Made by a program: the position numbers and the translations under genes
In this document: positions 1 to 13,400 of the stretch, piece after piece
Layout: every line of letters begins with the position of its first letter
How positions within the stretch are numbered: the stretch's first letter is position 1
The notes under the pieces: generated by a model
What the model saw: only the letters and a program-made list of their open reading frames with translations
What the model was told of the DNA's origin: nothing
Database searches by the model: none
Source of the DNA: Dicaeum eximium
Lineage: Eukaryota; Chordata; Aves; Passeriformes; Dicaeidae
Assembly (NCBI GenBank): GCA_013396995.1
Contig: VWZP01007456.1
Location: 1,823,231-1,887,230 of the forward strand
Length of the DNA stretch: 64,000 nucleotides
Direction of reading: 5' to 3'

Positions 1-3000
1 TGAAATGATATCACTGAAAATACCCACAACTTGCTGTCAGATTACCTGACAAGCTTGTGATCATAGCTCATGAACTAGGGAGTATGGCTGCCTAGTGGAA
101 TGAGAAAAGATGTTTTTCTGCACTATGCAGTAGGTAAACAGCTTTCTGTCTTCCCCTTCCCAAAAGAGTAAATACTGATCACAGCATCATGAAACACATT
201 TCATGCCTCAGTGGTCTAATTTGGGCAGCTAACATATGAATTGTGATTCCCTGAAGGCCCCTTCAATTGCAACAAGTTCTACAATACTCCATAAATTAAC
301 AGACTTCATGTTCCATAGGGAATAAGGGTAGGAAAGACTTAAAAAGAGGAAGAGAAAAAGTGAGGGAAGTAAAGTATGATTTAAGGATTTCACTTAGGAC
401 TGCTTCAAGGCCTGGGCATTACTAAACTAAGAACTTCTACGCTGTTTCCAACAAGTACTTAGGGAAGACATGGAGACTAAAATAACAAACCACCTCACAA
501 CTATTCCATTTGTTTTAAAGAACACATAGCTCTCACAGTCCAGCAGACTGTAAAAAGTAAAGAATTTGTTAGTCAGATAAATGTGTACCTCTAAACTTGA
601 ATTCTGCTGCACAGAAGCAGAGAGGTACTAAATAAAAGAGACGGAAGTACAGTAGTGAAATCCTGCCACTACTGGAAACTGCAGAAATGTCATTGAATTC
701 AGTGGGTTTGTGATTTCATCCTGGCAGTTTACCTGTACTTCAGACTAACAATGTGAATCTGAAGAAAATGACAGGTACTGGAAATCATTTGGGAGCAAAT
801 TATCTGACAGTATTCTGAAAATGTCAAATCCAAACAGATTAGGCCTCCTGATATGACTTACATGGCAGAAATGCTGGAAAGCCCCTGATAATATCACTCC
901 ACTGTATTTATTTGCTATGATTTACCCTTAAGGTTTTATAGGTGTAATGAAATGAACACCAGAAGGATAGTAGAAAAGGCTTAGTCTTGCTGGTGAACAA
1001 ACTAAGCGTATCATAGAGGTTGCACGATTTGTTTGCAGTACCACTGAAGCCTGAATCCCTCTTACCTGAGTGCTAGCACAAATGTTCCCAGGGAATGGTG
1101 TTCGTTTTATTCTGGCTCTAGTGTATATAAGAATGTCTTTTATTAAGATGTTTTGTAGTTGAATATTGGGTTTAGTGCTATGCTGAGAACACAAGGATCC
1201 TCAATATCCATTTATCCAGTGATATGATGCAGAAGATACCATGTTTTCTGAGAGCTGTTACTGACAGCATTGCACTCCTAGTCCTGCAGCAGTGTCATGA
1301 GATGCCATACACAGGCATATATAAAATTCCTCAGCATCACACCAGGAAACCAGAGCCAAGTGGTGAATGGGCTGGGGATCTGTTACCCAGCAATGCCCTG
1401 GTGTGCTAAAATACAGCTGATCCTGTAGGGAACTGTGATCTCAGAGCCTCGATTTGCAGCATCCCACACAGGGAGCTGTTTGATCAGTCTTACTGTAAGT
1501 TGCAGCAGACACCTGTGGAAACTGGCAAAAAGTGCAAATATAAATCCAAGCTATCCAGGAGATTCTATCAATTTCTAAAACATTCTTATGCAAAGGCACA
1601 CCTGGAATTTGCACAACCTTAGGCTGATTACCCAGGGGACCTAGAGTTGTACAGGCAGAATAAATAAGCAGTGGCCCTGTAGGAAGATAAAATTCCTCTA
1701 AAAGTCACTATTTTCTTATCCTTCATATAGGGAAAAAAAATCTCATAATCATGTATAAACAAGGAATCAACTCAACTAAGCTCAGATATTTTGGAATTGC
1801 TATGCTGTTAATAAAACAGTTTTGTATTATATGAAGTCTAGAAGGGTATTTAATTTCTACACTAAATAAATTACATTCCAGCCTGCTAAAGATCTTATGT
1901 GTGTCCTAAATTCTGTGAAAAAAATTAAAGATGAAATGACACTGTCCTGAAACATTTGGAAAAACCGAATGGAGATTTCCTTATACTGAATTCTACCTTC
2001 AGTTTTACAATAGAGCATTACATTGAAGTTCAAAGGTTCTAGAAAGGATATAATTGATGAAATAGCAACCCATTATTTTCCCATACATGCTAAACCCTTT
2101 CACAACTAGAAGAATTCTTATTTCAAAAAATCTTGGTGGCTTTGGAAAGACAGGAGTCTAATTCTACCAATTCAACAGTAAATACTGTCTTTAAGGGACT
2201 GGAATACTAGAAAAATATCAGCCTTGTATCAGCAAGAGGTTGGAAATACCCAGGCAAACCCAAATAAAACCAAGGGAGATTTTCACTGCCGTCAATGTAT
2301 TTGATCAGGCTCTTTCTGAACAGACATAACAGTTCATCATTCATATACAGATAAATATGAGGCTTTGCTTTTCAAGTGATTTTAATTATTTTTTTTGTGT
2401 TAGATTTTTTGTAACTACTTGGTTGTTTAACCTCACTCACTTAAATAAATAATTTACGAAGTGCCTATGCAATGGAAATGGATCACTACAGTAAAAGCCT
2501 GAAATTGTTTTAAAGCACAAATAGAGAATTTAATTTCTAAGTCCCACCTATTACCACTGCCAATTTCACCTATCCCTCTTTACCTGCTTACTGCAGCTTC
2601 ATCTGACTGACCTCAGACGTTGTTCCACTTACTGTGATTGTCCTTACTTCCTTCTCACAGACAATGCCTCAGTTCTGGCACGTTGGTTTTCATCTATGGA
2701 AATCACTGAGATCTGGAGGCTGCTGTAATGCTAAGTCCAAACACTCACTACTGCTTGCTGTAGAGAACAACTGTGTAATAACGGCAGCAAGACAGATGTT
2801 AAACTTGCACCTCCATTATTAAAAGAGATCAAACAAATAGGCATGTTTTTTATACCAGGCTAGATATATGAATAAGAGAACACTATCTTTACTGAAAGAA
2901 AATGAGTTGGAGACAGACTTTATATCAAGATCTTACACCCATCTAGAAGCTACATTACTGATATATAAGTAAGATTCTTTGGCTCTGTTACACAGAAGGT

Positions 3001-3423
3001 CACATTTGACTGTTATACATGGTCTTCTCTATACCTAAACTGTAAGAATGAAATTTTAGCTGAAAATACTAAACAGACATAAAGGTAACTTAAGAAAATC
3101 ATTATGTGCAATACTGCAGTTAGCCAGCACAGACATTATAAGAAAGTTGTCTGTTCTTCCTTGGGGATTTAGCCTTTACTCATGATCACCACACGTAAGG
3201 AAAACAGTACCTTATTTTTAGTAAGGAATTCCACTGAAACAAGGCAAAAAAATCTCCCAGCAGCATTTTCTACAACAGAATACCTACCAAGTAGCAGTTC
3301 AAAACAGTTCAAATAAAATCTAATATTGATGAAATTGACAGCCCATAATTTTTCACATCTTACATTCCTTTCAGACTCTCTCCTCTCTCCAGATATCAGT
3401 GCATTAGGAAAACAAGAAGTTAC
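1..3423 (-). other. PTPRM: PTPRM intron 5, 5' part (runs off left edge)
   Basis: This sequence follows the exon 5 donor in transcript order. I looked on the minus strand for exon 6, which should carry the second Ig cysteine in a YRC motif and a SNYAELVVK-like end, and did not find it, so exon 6 lies outside the window. The region is AT-rich with short homopolymer runs only. I recognise no interspersed repeat, RNA gene or regulatory element. Small open frames at 928-1194, 1224-1409 and 2634-2822 have no recognisable content. Confidence 0.7.
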
Positions 3424-3539
3424 CTGTAACCAGAGTCTGTCACCTGAGTCTGTTCCACCGTTGGCAGTGCACTGAAAAGTAGCAAACTGTCCTGCATTGA
3501 CTTCCACACTCTGGAGACGCAGGAAATGGGGAGTTTTTG
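3424..3539 (-). CDS. PTPRM: PTPRM exon 5: MAM-Ig linker and start of the Ig domain
   Basis: This coding exon is 116 nt, with acceptor gatacttttccaacag-like (tttccaacag) and donor CAG|gtaact. The carried A plus CA gives Thr, then 38 codons end in phase 0. The peptide runs TKTPHFLRLQSVEVNAGQ, then FATFQCTANGG, then SGDRLWLQ. HFLR(L/I)Q, VEVNAGQ and FATFQC are the conserved MAM-Ig junction and first Ig strands of type IIB receptor phosphatases. FATFQC followed later by GDRLWLQ is the PTPRM form; the other paralogues have NATFQC or NASFQC with KLWLQ or similar. The Cys is the first Ig-domain cysteine; its partner would be in exon 6, outside the window. The 116-nt length is the one I recall for this exon across the family. 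Confidence 0.92.
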
Positions 3540-6441
3540 CTGTTGGAAAAGATACAAGTGTTAAAGTTATGCAAGACCAAAGTACTGGCTATAAAAAATA
3601 CACCAAGTAAACAAAATAGTTTTGCTTTAAAAGGTTCAAGTCACTGACTACACATCAGATTCTAGGTTGGCTTAATTCCGTGCCTTGGAAGGAGCAGAAG
3701 AAAAGGGTGCTGTTCCTGCTGTGTAAATCACCTTAGCTCAGCATCCCTCTTGTAATAACAATCTATTAAAAAATATCATATTGGAAACTAATAATGTTTT
3801 GAAGACAAACCTATTAGATACTTACACTACCAACTAGACAAGCCAGTAAGAAATTATGTTACCAGGGGAACAGGTTTTTTCTTAACCAAGTACACTGTCT
3901 GTAGAAGAGATCCTTTTGAAATGCAGCCCACCAAACAAGTACAATACCAATATAACACTCCTCACCAACTACAGCTGCATTCTTAAAACACAATTCTTTT
4001 CAACAACACTGCAGAAAAAACCCAAAACACAACACATATTCTCCATACCAATGCTTATTCTTCATTTACAAAGAGAAAACAATCTCAGTAAAAATTAAAG
4101 CAATATACCTACAAGTAAACTAATGGATGGAACTGATACTCAAGCAAGAATTATATCCACTGAAGTAAAAAAGACAGTGTGTGTATTGTTGTTTTACTAG
4201 AAAGAGTAAAGCGTGTAATATAGAAAAATATAGATATTTGATACAGAAATCTATTCTTTAAAGCACAATATTCCCCAACCTACTCAAATCCTACTGCAGC
4301 CAAGAAAACTTCTTACACTGTCTATACTAATAGATAAACCAGGCTTTGAGCATTGCTTTCAACATGAAAATCTTAGTACTAGCAGTAGACTGGCAAGCTA
4401 ACACCTATTTTCTCGGAGAGCATTACAACCATTTAAAGTGTTGATGATATTTTCTTAAAAACCCTTATTACTGGGAAAAAATTGCATTTTTAAGGAATTT
4501 ATAATAAAATTAGCTTCACAATAAAATAAAATTAAAAAGCTAGCTTCACAAAAAAGTTGTTAAATATCCAGTACAAGACCACCAAAGAAGGAGGAGATGG
4601 AATAAAATAGCTGAAATTAATATCTAAAAATGGGACAAAATATTTTTGTAACTATCGTTACAGCAAATTTATTACATGTATGGCCTTTTTTTTTCTTAAA
4701 ACATTTCCCAATTAGGGCAGACAGAGTTTAGGCCAAAATTATCCATTTCTTTGCCTATGGAACTATTAATGTCAGAATATCCAGTGAAATTCCTCAGTAT
4801 GTTCCCCATTTCTCAGCTGTCACTTTTTTTTTATTTTTAATCTGCTTTTACCCCCTTCGATTTTACTGTTTCCTTGGTCTTTTAAAACTCTAGAAAACTA
4901 GCTTTTCTGAATTACCAAATATGGCTTGAGTGGAGAAGAGTATTGGGTTTTAAAAACAAACAAACACACACACAGACACAAACCTGCTCATCTACCACAA
5001 CCCATCCCTTTAATTTCTGCGTGCCTACAATCTGTCTTCTGCTTGGTCTTTGTACTACACAGGCAACTGCCTATCAATTATTTTTTCCCATTTCAATTTC
5101 TGTTTACAGAGTTAATAATTCCACAACTATTTTTCTGGGAATATACAGAAAGAATATCATTATGAGCTTTACAAAGTTTTAGACACAGAGTAGTTTTACT
5201 TCAATTTTTACACTTTTTCAATTTTCTTTAGACAATTTAACTGGTTTGATGTCTCAATTTCTAACATTTTAATTACTTCATCAAAGAACTTTTCATTAAA
5301 GCTTTTGCATTTCACTACTGCTATGTTAGAACTCTACATGCTATCGGCTATAACTCAAGTCTCCACATTAACAAGAACTATTTGAAGGTTTTGAGAATTT
5401 ATTGGTACAAATGCAAACATCAAACCTCTCAAGATCTGTATAAAAAAATTTAGTAAGCTGCTAAAATGCTGCTTCAGACTTATCCTACCTTAACCAAGGA
5501 TATAAATTCAAAATGCAGAAGCACCTATACTTTCTAACAACATGAAAGCCTGCAGTGTTTATTAGAAATAAGTGACTCAGAAATAACAGCTGCTGATTCT
5601 GCATAACTGTCTCTGTATTTGAAGAAATGTGTGTGTCTTCCTGCCATTAACACTAAAACCATTTTTATGAGGTGCTTTGATACTAACCCATTGCGCACTT
5701 TTTACTTGGAATCACAGCTCTTACTTAAAAAGCTGCAACAAATGCACGCAAGCACAATATAGTATAAGAGGAATAACCACCCAGAAGCTGGTGTCTTCTT
5801 CCCCACTCAGTCATTTGGTCAGTAAGATCACAATCTACTATTCCATGTATGAGCTTAATACACCTTATTTAACAAACAGCATACACATGAAGTAATGTTT
5901 TATTTAAGTAGTCTGTTTAATTATGTCTGGATTACCACATTAATGGTTTATTTACAAGGTTTGACTTGAAAATTCAGGATAATTAAGTATTACATATCCT
6001 TAATAATGAGATAAATAAACATAGCTGAAGCATAAAAAAGTAAAACAGTGCAGAAATTGAGCTATGAGCCTTGGGAAGTACCCTGAGTAACCTTGCTTAG
6101 CAAAGCCTCAGTCCTCAGCCAAGCTGAGTCTTCTCCCTTCTAAGCCTTGGAAAAAATAATTATATACAGTCAGCTGTTGCGTTGTTCATCTGCTCTCACT
6201 AATGTCTCAGGCTGCACTGAATTTTTGATGCAGATGGAAAACTCATCAACAAATCTTAGAACCTTAGAATAAGGTGCAATAATGCCATGTTTAGCAACAC
6301 TTCATATATATACTCAGCCTGTACTTCTGGCAGTGACATTATTTTCTGACACTTTCCTTGTCTTTTTCTCCAAATTTATCAAAGCATAGTGGCACATTTA
6401 TTTTAGGGGGTCTGGCTTTACAACACAAGATAGGTACTTAC
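3540..6441 (-). other. PTPRM: PTPRM intron 4
   Basis: A 2.9-kb intron between exons 4 and 5, with donor gtaagt at 6441 and acceptor ending at 3540 on the minus strand. The sequence is AT-rich. It has a short CA-rich stretch near 4960-4985 and T-runs near 4688 and 4826. I see no coding exon, recognised transposable element or RNA gene. The two overlapping open frames at 4926-5182 are low-complexity and unsupported. Confidence 0.75.
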
Positions 6442-6520
6442 TACATGGATGTCCTAGAACTTTCACTTCATCAATAGCCACATATCCAGAGTGACCTGAA
6501 GTAACCACTTCAAAAACAAC
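6442..6520 (-). CDS. PTPRM: PTPRM exon 4: C-terminal end of the MAM domain
   Basis: This coding exon is 79 nt, with acceptor ctttctgcttctcag and the strong donor A|gtaagt. It enters in phase 0 and leaves one base (A) for the next codon. The peptide is VVFEVVTSGHSGYVAIDEV followed by KVLGHPC. The AIDEVKVLGHPC end is the characteristic close of the MAM domain, and its Cys is the fourth MAM cysteine, expected to pair with the Cys of THCIDF in exon 3. The block has 26 residues up to that Cys, as in PTPRM from memory; PTPRK and PTPRT have 27 there, so the length supports PTPRM. The exon is 10.6 kb from exon 3 and 2.9 kb from exon 5. Confidence 0.92.
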
Positions 6521-8554
6521 CTGAGAAGCAGAAAGAGAATTTCAGTTAGCATCTTTGGAACACAGGGAATATAAAAATAGCTTGTCATGGAAAAATACAT
6601 CAACTCTTTCAATATGTTATGAACACCTGGAAAACAAAACACAGTCACAAAACCCTCAAAACGTGTTGCTCTTATCATTAAAATTAATCAGAATTTAAAC
6701 TGCATTTTTTCATGTTTATATCATTTCTGGAGATTTGCAAGCAGGATCATATATAGCTCACAGCAGAAATAACCAATCTCCCCACTTGGTCATTTATTAG
6801 ATAACTACTTTCATTTGCCAAAGCAGTTATTTAATAAACGCCTTAAGTATTAAGAACAGTATTTTATTTTCAACTCTTTGTCTCGCAGAATGAACAGCTT
6901 TTATTTTAAAAATTACAATTTTGTAGTATACAGAGATTTGCAGGGTATCAGACACAAACATACCTATTTTCAGGAATGTATTTTGCATGCTTTTACTCTT
7001 CCACCAAATGCAGTGAATTAGGCAAAGCAGATCCATTTGCCACGGTTTGTTTAATGGCTATAAATAGGTCACAAAATAAATGGACCGTTTTCATAGTTTG
7101 AACTGAGTACACTCTAAAGCAAACCTCTTCAAAGTTTGGCAGCCTTAGCTTTGAACATCCCAAGAATGTTTATATGGAATAGAAGAAATATGCCAGTAAT
7201 GTTAGCACGTACATTTCCACACCAATGCTCAAGATGTTCATGCTAAAATCCAGGTTGTGATTTTTTTTTTTTTTTAATCCTTTACTTTTGCTCAGGAAGC
7301 TAACTCTAATTGCTTTTTGTAACTGGTCTCAGGAAACACCCTGAGGAAGACAAAGTTTAGAAACCATTGCTGTATTTGACCTTGGAATAGATGCACACAC
7401 TACATTCCACACTCCTCACACCCCTTACTGAATGATACAGAATGCAAATATGTTATGAGGATAACATACAGCTCCATAATATATCACAATTTCCTGATGT
7501 TGAATAAACACTCTCAGAACGCCAATTCTGATTTTAAAACAAACCTTGCTGTGAGAAAAACCTTCATGCCCTTCTACCTCTGCCTTCTCCCTTGTTTTGC
7601 ATTGCTCTACCTGTGGACACCGATCTGCTGTTCTCTCCCAGATTTCTTCTTCCTAACCTCTGTCCACTCCTCCCTCCCGGTCTCACTGGAATAAAATTAC
7701 TGTAAATATGGCCTTAACTCCACATGGCTGAAAACGAAAAAGTACTTTTCATTCTAGTTCTGCCTCCTGTAAACACAAAATTTCAGCCTAAAGCACCAGT
7801 GTTGCCACTACAGGAATCATGCAGCAAGAAAAAACCACAAGATATCAGTGAGCAAAGTCCAAAGGTGGCCAAAGAAATTTTTCAGAAACAAGTTCTGCAA
7901 GAAAAGGGTTGCTCAGTTGCTCTGGCTTTCTAAATGCCTGAGATTTAGAAAAGAAAACATATGCAATATCTCAGTAGATCACAAAATAATTTCTATAATT
8001 TGTAACAGAGGAGCTTAGCTACAAGTTCTCTTCAAGTACCTCAGAACTGCAATCTACTCACAGCCAAAACAGCCTGTAGATTCCTATTCCTTTCACTTAC
8101 AGGCAGAAACTACAACCTTGAAACAACTGAATCAGAATGGCCAATGACAACAGCAGAGAAAAACTCAACAACTGATCTAAAACACCCTACTGTATCTCTA
8201 GACAAAATATCAAAAATGTCATTCCACAAAAAAAACAGGCAGCATATGAAGAAAATGCCAGTTGGACATACAACTGAATTACAATTATTGACATTAAAGA
8301 GAGTATGTTCCAAAGAAAAGTATTAGAAATTGAAATACTGTCAGTTTAATCATGCTTCCATTAAAAGCAATAGTCAAACTGATACCAACTTTAATGACTG
8401 TAACTTTTAGTCTCTTCTGAGATGGAATATGCCATTTTTAGTAAATGTAAAGAGGCACTAAAGCCAATAGTGACATACCATTGTCAAAGAGAGACACTGA
8501 CTCATATATAGAAGAAAAAATATGCAAAAATACAGTCAGAATGGAATGACAGCA

Positions 8555-9403
8555 GACCTGAGGAGAAGGACTTGAGGATGTTGCTGGATGAGAAGGTCAA
8601 AACAACCCAGCCACATGCACCTGCAGCCCAGAAAGCCAACTGCATCGTGGGTTGGATCAAAATAGGCATGGCCAAAAGATCAAGGCAAGGGATTTTCCTC
8701 CTCTACTCCATTTCAGTAAGACCTCACCTCACCTCACCCGGAGTACTGCATCCAGCTCTGCAGCTCCCAAGAAGGGCACAAACCCTGTTGAAGGAAGTTC
8801 AGAGAAGAGCCACAAAAATGATCAGACATGTGGAGCATCTCCACTATGGAGAGGCTTAGACAGCTGGGGTCATTCAGCCAGGAGAAGGCTCCAGGGATCA
8901 TAGGATCATAGAATGGTTTGGGTTGGAAGGGACCTTAAAGGACGTCTAGTTCCAACCTCTATGTCATGGGCAGGGTCACCTTTCAGTAGACCAGACTGTT
9001 CAGAGCTCCATTCAACTTTGTCTCATTGTGGGATACCACGTTACAGGTGTACCTACAACCACACATACATACTGGAGCTCTTTGGCCTTTCAGTACCTAA
9101 AAGGCACCTATAGGAGAACTGGAAAGGGACTTTTCACAAGGGCATGGAGCAATGGCTTTGAATTGCAAGAAGATGGATGCAGATTAGATATTAGTAAGAA
9201 AATATGTACTGTGAGAGTGGCGAAACACTCATGGCATAGGTTTCCCAGAGAAACTGAGCCCCAGCCCTGGAAGTGTTCAAAGATAGGCTGGTGGGGGCTT
9301 TGATAAAGCTGGTTTTATGGAAGGTGTCCCAACCACAGCAGGAGTTTGCAGCTAGATGATCTCTAAGGTCCCTTCCAACTTAAATCGTTTTGTGATTGTA
9401 TGA
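8555..9403 (+). mobile_element. CR1 LINE 3' fragment (plus), interrupted by another CR1
   Basis: The segment opens with AGACCTGAGGAGAAGGACTTG and goes on through GCAGCCCAGAAAGCCAAC, GGAGTACTGCATCCAGCTCTG and GGAGAAGGCTCCAGGGA. After an interruption it resumes near 9082 with GGCCTTTCAGTACCT, then AGATTAGATATTAGTAAGAA and CCCTGGAAGTGTTCAAAG, and ends with the CR1 3' terminus AAGGTCCCTTCCAACTTAAA and gttttgtgattgtatga. This order matches the end of ORF2 and the 3' region of avian CR1. Frames are decayed, so it is a dead, 5'-truncated copy. Its orientation is antisense to PTPRM. Confidence 0.9.
8895..9025 (-). mobile_element. CR1 LINE 3' end inserted antisense into the flanking CR1
   Basis: ATCATAGAATGGTTTGGGTT followed by GGAAGGGACCTTAAAGGACG and TTCCAACCTC is the reverse complement of a CR1 3' terminus, with two ATCATAG-type terminal repeat units at 8896-8910. 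The similarity continues through AGACCAGACTGTTCAGAGCT to about 9020. It splits the plus-strand CR1 between its AGGCTCCAGGGA and GGCCTTTCAGTACCT segments. The stretch 9026-9081 is unassigned; it may belong to the insert or to target rearrangement. No target-site duplication was clear. Confidence 0.85.
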
Positions 9404-10423
9404 ACATGACAGTTTATTCCAAGTATAGTAATATAATCCCTCTTCTGTTCACAGGCTGTGAAATACTATCAATTGCTGAATACAAATTGAGTATTTTGTT
9501 TTATTTGAATTGATGAATGAAGATTACGGACTCGAATATCTGCTAACTAAGCATTTACCCTTTTTAAATTAAAAAAGGAATTTGATCCTATGCATTACAG
9601 ATTTCTGAAAGTCCTAGTAAGAGTGCTACACACTGTGAGAGAGAGACCTGAGAAACCCTTCTGGTAGCCTTGAAAACCTTACAATAGGGATGTCAGGACT
9701 CTTCACAAATCTGGATCACTTTTCCTAGTAAATTCACTAGAAATGAAACCTAGAAACTTATTTCACATCCAATTTTCTCCATAATTTCCCATTTGAAAAG
9801 TAGCTTGGCCTGTAAACATGAACTTTTTTACTGCTACCTCCAAAGTTTGCCTTTTCTCATGGCTGATGCAACACCTGCAGGCAATACAAAAGACTCCAGT
9901 CAAAACAGAGAAAACACTCAGCAATATCAGACTGGGCGGCCCTTGATTTTTTTTGCCTATTATTCCGCCACCTTATCAGTCCGGAAACAACTGGTTAAAA
10001 CATGGAATTCATTTGCTCAGGAAAAGCTGCTGAACACTGCCCCGAGAGCTGTTTTACACCCTTCTCCCCGCAGCAGGCCTGCCAAACAGGAACCAGGGAA
10101 GCGGCTTAGCACTGCACTGTCCCTGATCCTCCCTGCTTCACTGAAGAGCAAAATTAGCTTTTCATTCCTGCCACTTCCCCTTGCTACATGTGAACAAAGA
10201 AAGGGGGTCTGCTCACCAACAGAAATGCTTACTGCTGAAAATGTGCGACTCAAGATAACCCGTTTGTTTCAAAGAACAATAGAAATAAACAGGTTTTGTT
10301 GCCTCACAACCTCACTCTGTAAATTCCTGCCTTTGTTGCTGCAAAATTACAACACTTTCAGTCAAAAGGTGGATTGTGCCTAATATAAACACCGTCCTTC
10401 ACACGATTTAAAAATAGCACTTT

Positions 10424-10425
<2 letters not shown>

Positions 10426-10456
<31 letters not shown>
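10426..10456 (+). repeat. A31 homopolymer
   Basis: An uninterrupted run of 31 A follows atagcactttgc and is followed by caaaaaacagagaaag. It may be a microsatellite or the tail of a retrosequence; see findings. On the minus strand it is a T-tract within intron 3. Confidence 0.95.
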
Positions 10457-10457
<1 letters not shown>

Positions 10458-13400
10458 AAAAAACAGAGAAAGAGAAAGGGGTATTAAGAAAGCTGCTTAA
10501 GCTCAGGCTGCAATCCTGCCCCCTGCATCCCCAGTGAGCAGGCAGCGCTGCACCACACGCTGAGCTCCCCTCTGCCTGTTCTGCTTTACTGCACACAGCT
10601 CCCCTCTTTGACTGCAAAAGGCATTGGGAACAGCTTCTCTCCAGAAAATTGGCATGGACTTGTACCATGTGGGTTGAATTCTTCCCCTCTTTCTGTCTCA
10701 TCCTAGGACCACCTGCCCTATCACAATGGGCAACTCCTTTCTCATCAAAGCCATGTGAAAGGGAGGTTCCTGACCTGCTCCTTCCCAGGCTCTGCCAGAA
10801 GTCCATCAGGGTTTATTGACGTGGGCTCCCTAAATTGTGTTCAGGCCTCCCTGGCTGGGAATTCACTTTATGCCATTTCCCTCCCCACCTCTCCCTCCTA
10901 CAGGACTACCACGTGGCCCTCACACCGGCACTCAAGCACATGAAACAACATTTTGGTGCCTGCTGCCAAACTGAGACCAAAAAGAAACAAGCAAGCCAGC
11001 CTGAAAACTGAACTCCTGACATTAAGGCTTATTAAATCTTATTATTCTCTTTCTTTTTTTAAATCAGTTGCTGTCTTGTATTTCTCTACTGAAGGCCCAA
11101 ATGCTTTTCTGGTTTAGGAACAAGGGACAGGAGCAAATAACAGAGCCTTGTGTCTATGACAAAAAATGCATGCCTCCTTACTTGTGACCATTTTTAGACG
11201 GCTGGGGGTTTTTAAATTTAGGTATGTGGTTTGCCCTGGCGCATCCTTCTCAAAATAGTTATTCCCAAAGCATATAAGTCAATGAAGAAGAGCTATTTAA
11301 GATGCCTGACACAGGTTGTTTTTCAAAATGCAATATGCATTTCAAAGTTTCTTTGGAGTTCAAAGCACAGTTCAGGAACTCTATGTGTGCAGTTGAATGC
11401 AACACACACAACACACGAGAATGTGAGCCTGACTTTTACTGCACAAGAAGCTCAATGCTCTGTCCTAGATGAGGATTTAAGTACACTGCCTGAGCCAAAC
11501 TCCAAGCAAAACATGTACAAAGCAGGTTACAAAACAAATGTATGTTTAAGTCCAGATTTTAGAAGTTAGGTTTGATCTGCTGCTTCTTATTCCCTAAACT
11601 CCTAATTTACAGGGGAACATGTCAGAATGGTGAAGGGTAAATCTCATCTCTGTGAAGTGATACCATGTAACTCCTTTGTGTCCTTACTAAAAAGGATCAG
11701 GAATTACTGCCAGGCTCTTACTCCATTTTTTCACTCCAGCTTCATAGGATTTTACATTTAAAGATGGTGCAGTGGCACAGACAGTTGTGTTACTATACTG
11801 CAAGCTATTTTTAATCCTTTCAATTCCATTTCTGGGTTTCAAATCTGCAGTGTTTGTTGTTTTATTTAATCAAGATTTGTTTCAGTTCACTGCTGCCATG
11901 ACTGACTTAGAGCAAAATACAAAGCAAATAATTCAAAATATAAAAACTGATAGGGGGACAGTGTGTGACTTACAGTGGTACTGTGCTAAATTGCTTGCTT
12001 GAAGGGTTAGAAGCAGGGAACACAATCCCCTCACCAGACTCAACTCAGTAGTAGATTTTGCATATTGTGATGTTCCAAAATGGCAACGCTTCTAAAATAT
12101 AAAATTCATTTTAAATACTACTAATTGGTCTGGGAATCATTAACTAACCTAGGCAAAACAACTCTGAAATCACCAGATTCCACTCCTGCTAAAAAACCAA
12201 AAGTGAAAAAACATCAAAATATTAAAGAAAATAAAAACATACACACAAGAAAAGAAAACAACCCTGCCACCCTCTCCTCACTAGATAAGGAGCCTTTTCA
12301 TGACTTGTATCTCAAAGCATCAATTTTAGAGCCTCTCCACCTGCTGAGACTGCTCCCCAAGAATCTAAAAACAATCTTGCCACTTACCAGAAAAATCTAT
12401 GTAACATTCAATTCTCTTTTTCCATGTACATTCTAATTCTACTCAAGTTAGGAGGAGAGTGAAGGTCTTAGGAATTATGTGAAGCTTTGTTTTGTTTGCA
12501 GGCTGTCTCCAAAGGCACGATAAACTCCTTGATGCTCTTGCTTAAGATGCACCAAGTAGACAATAGCTCAGTAAAGCAAACAATTTCTCCTGGGCACAAT
12601 GTTAAAAAGAGGAAGGCAATGCTCCCTCAGGGGAGCACTCCTAAAGCGATTTTATAAAACAGAAATAAGACTAGTACCTGCAGAAATACACCAGCTACTT
12701 CGAAACAAATAGCTCAGAGACCAGCAGGCACAGCAGAAAAGAACAAGCTGTGCTGATTATCTTGGACTCTCAGAAGGTGTTTGGCAGCTTGAACCACGTT
12801 ACTGCAAGCACACTGTTATCACTAACTGGACAGCAGTGCAGACAGGCCCTAAAATCAATGCCAGATGTTAGGCAGTAGTAATTGGAAGATCATTAATTAG
12901 GGAATTAAATATATCCTTAATTGTCAGAATGCTTGACAATTTAAATAACAGCAAGTAATCAACAACTAATGTTGTTACATGCAGGTTGCAATTGTGATTT
13001 GTGATATATATGTAGTACAGCTTACCTATGGTGTGCAACATACACAAATAACTATCTGGCAAAAAGAAAAGGGTACATTAAAAGAAATTAATTATTTAGT
13101 TCAAAGGCTGTATTTCTAATGAGTCGATTCTAAATAGAAACCCAACCTGAAAAGTATCTACAAGCTGGGGAAACTGGTGCTCCAATAATAAACTACTGTT
13201 AATTATTAAATCTTTTGAACACTTTGCTTGTGTGCGTTGGCAATACGTGGTTTAAACCAATAAATCTTTAGAAGTTGGATTAAAATTCACTCCATACTAC
13301 ATAATCTGATTTGTAGTCAGCTACCATTTAGCAGGAGCTATTTTGCCTGCATTTTTCAACAGCAAACCAGACACAACACACTGTGTTTGAAAAAATATTT

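Noticed and set aside
8572..8903. Frames with CR1-like content taken as a gene
   Set aside because: They are decayed CR1 ORF2 and 3' sequence, short and broken, with no intact reverse transcriptase.
9793..10383. 196-codon plus-strand open frame
   Set aside because: I see no domain, no splice context and no recognisable homology. It is kept only as part of the possible retrosequence finding.
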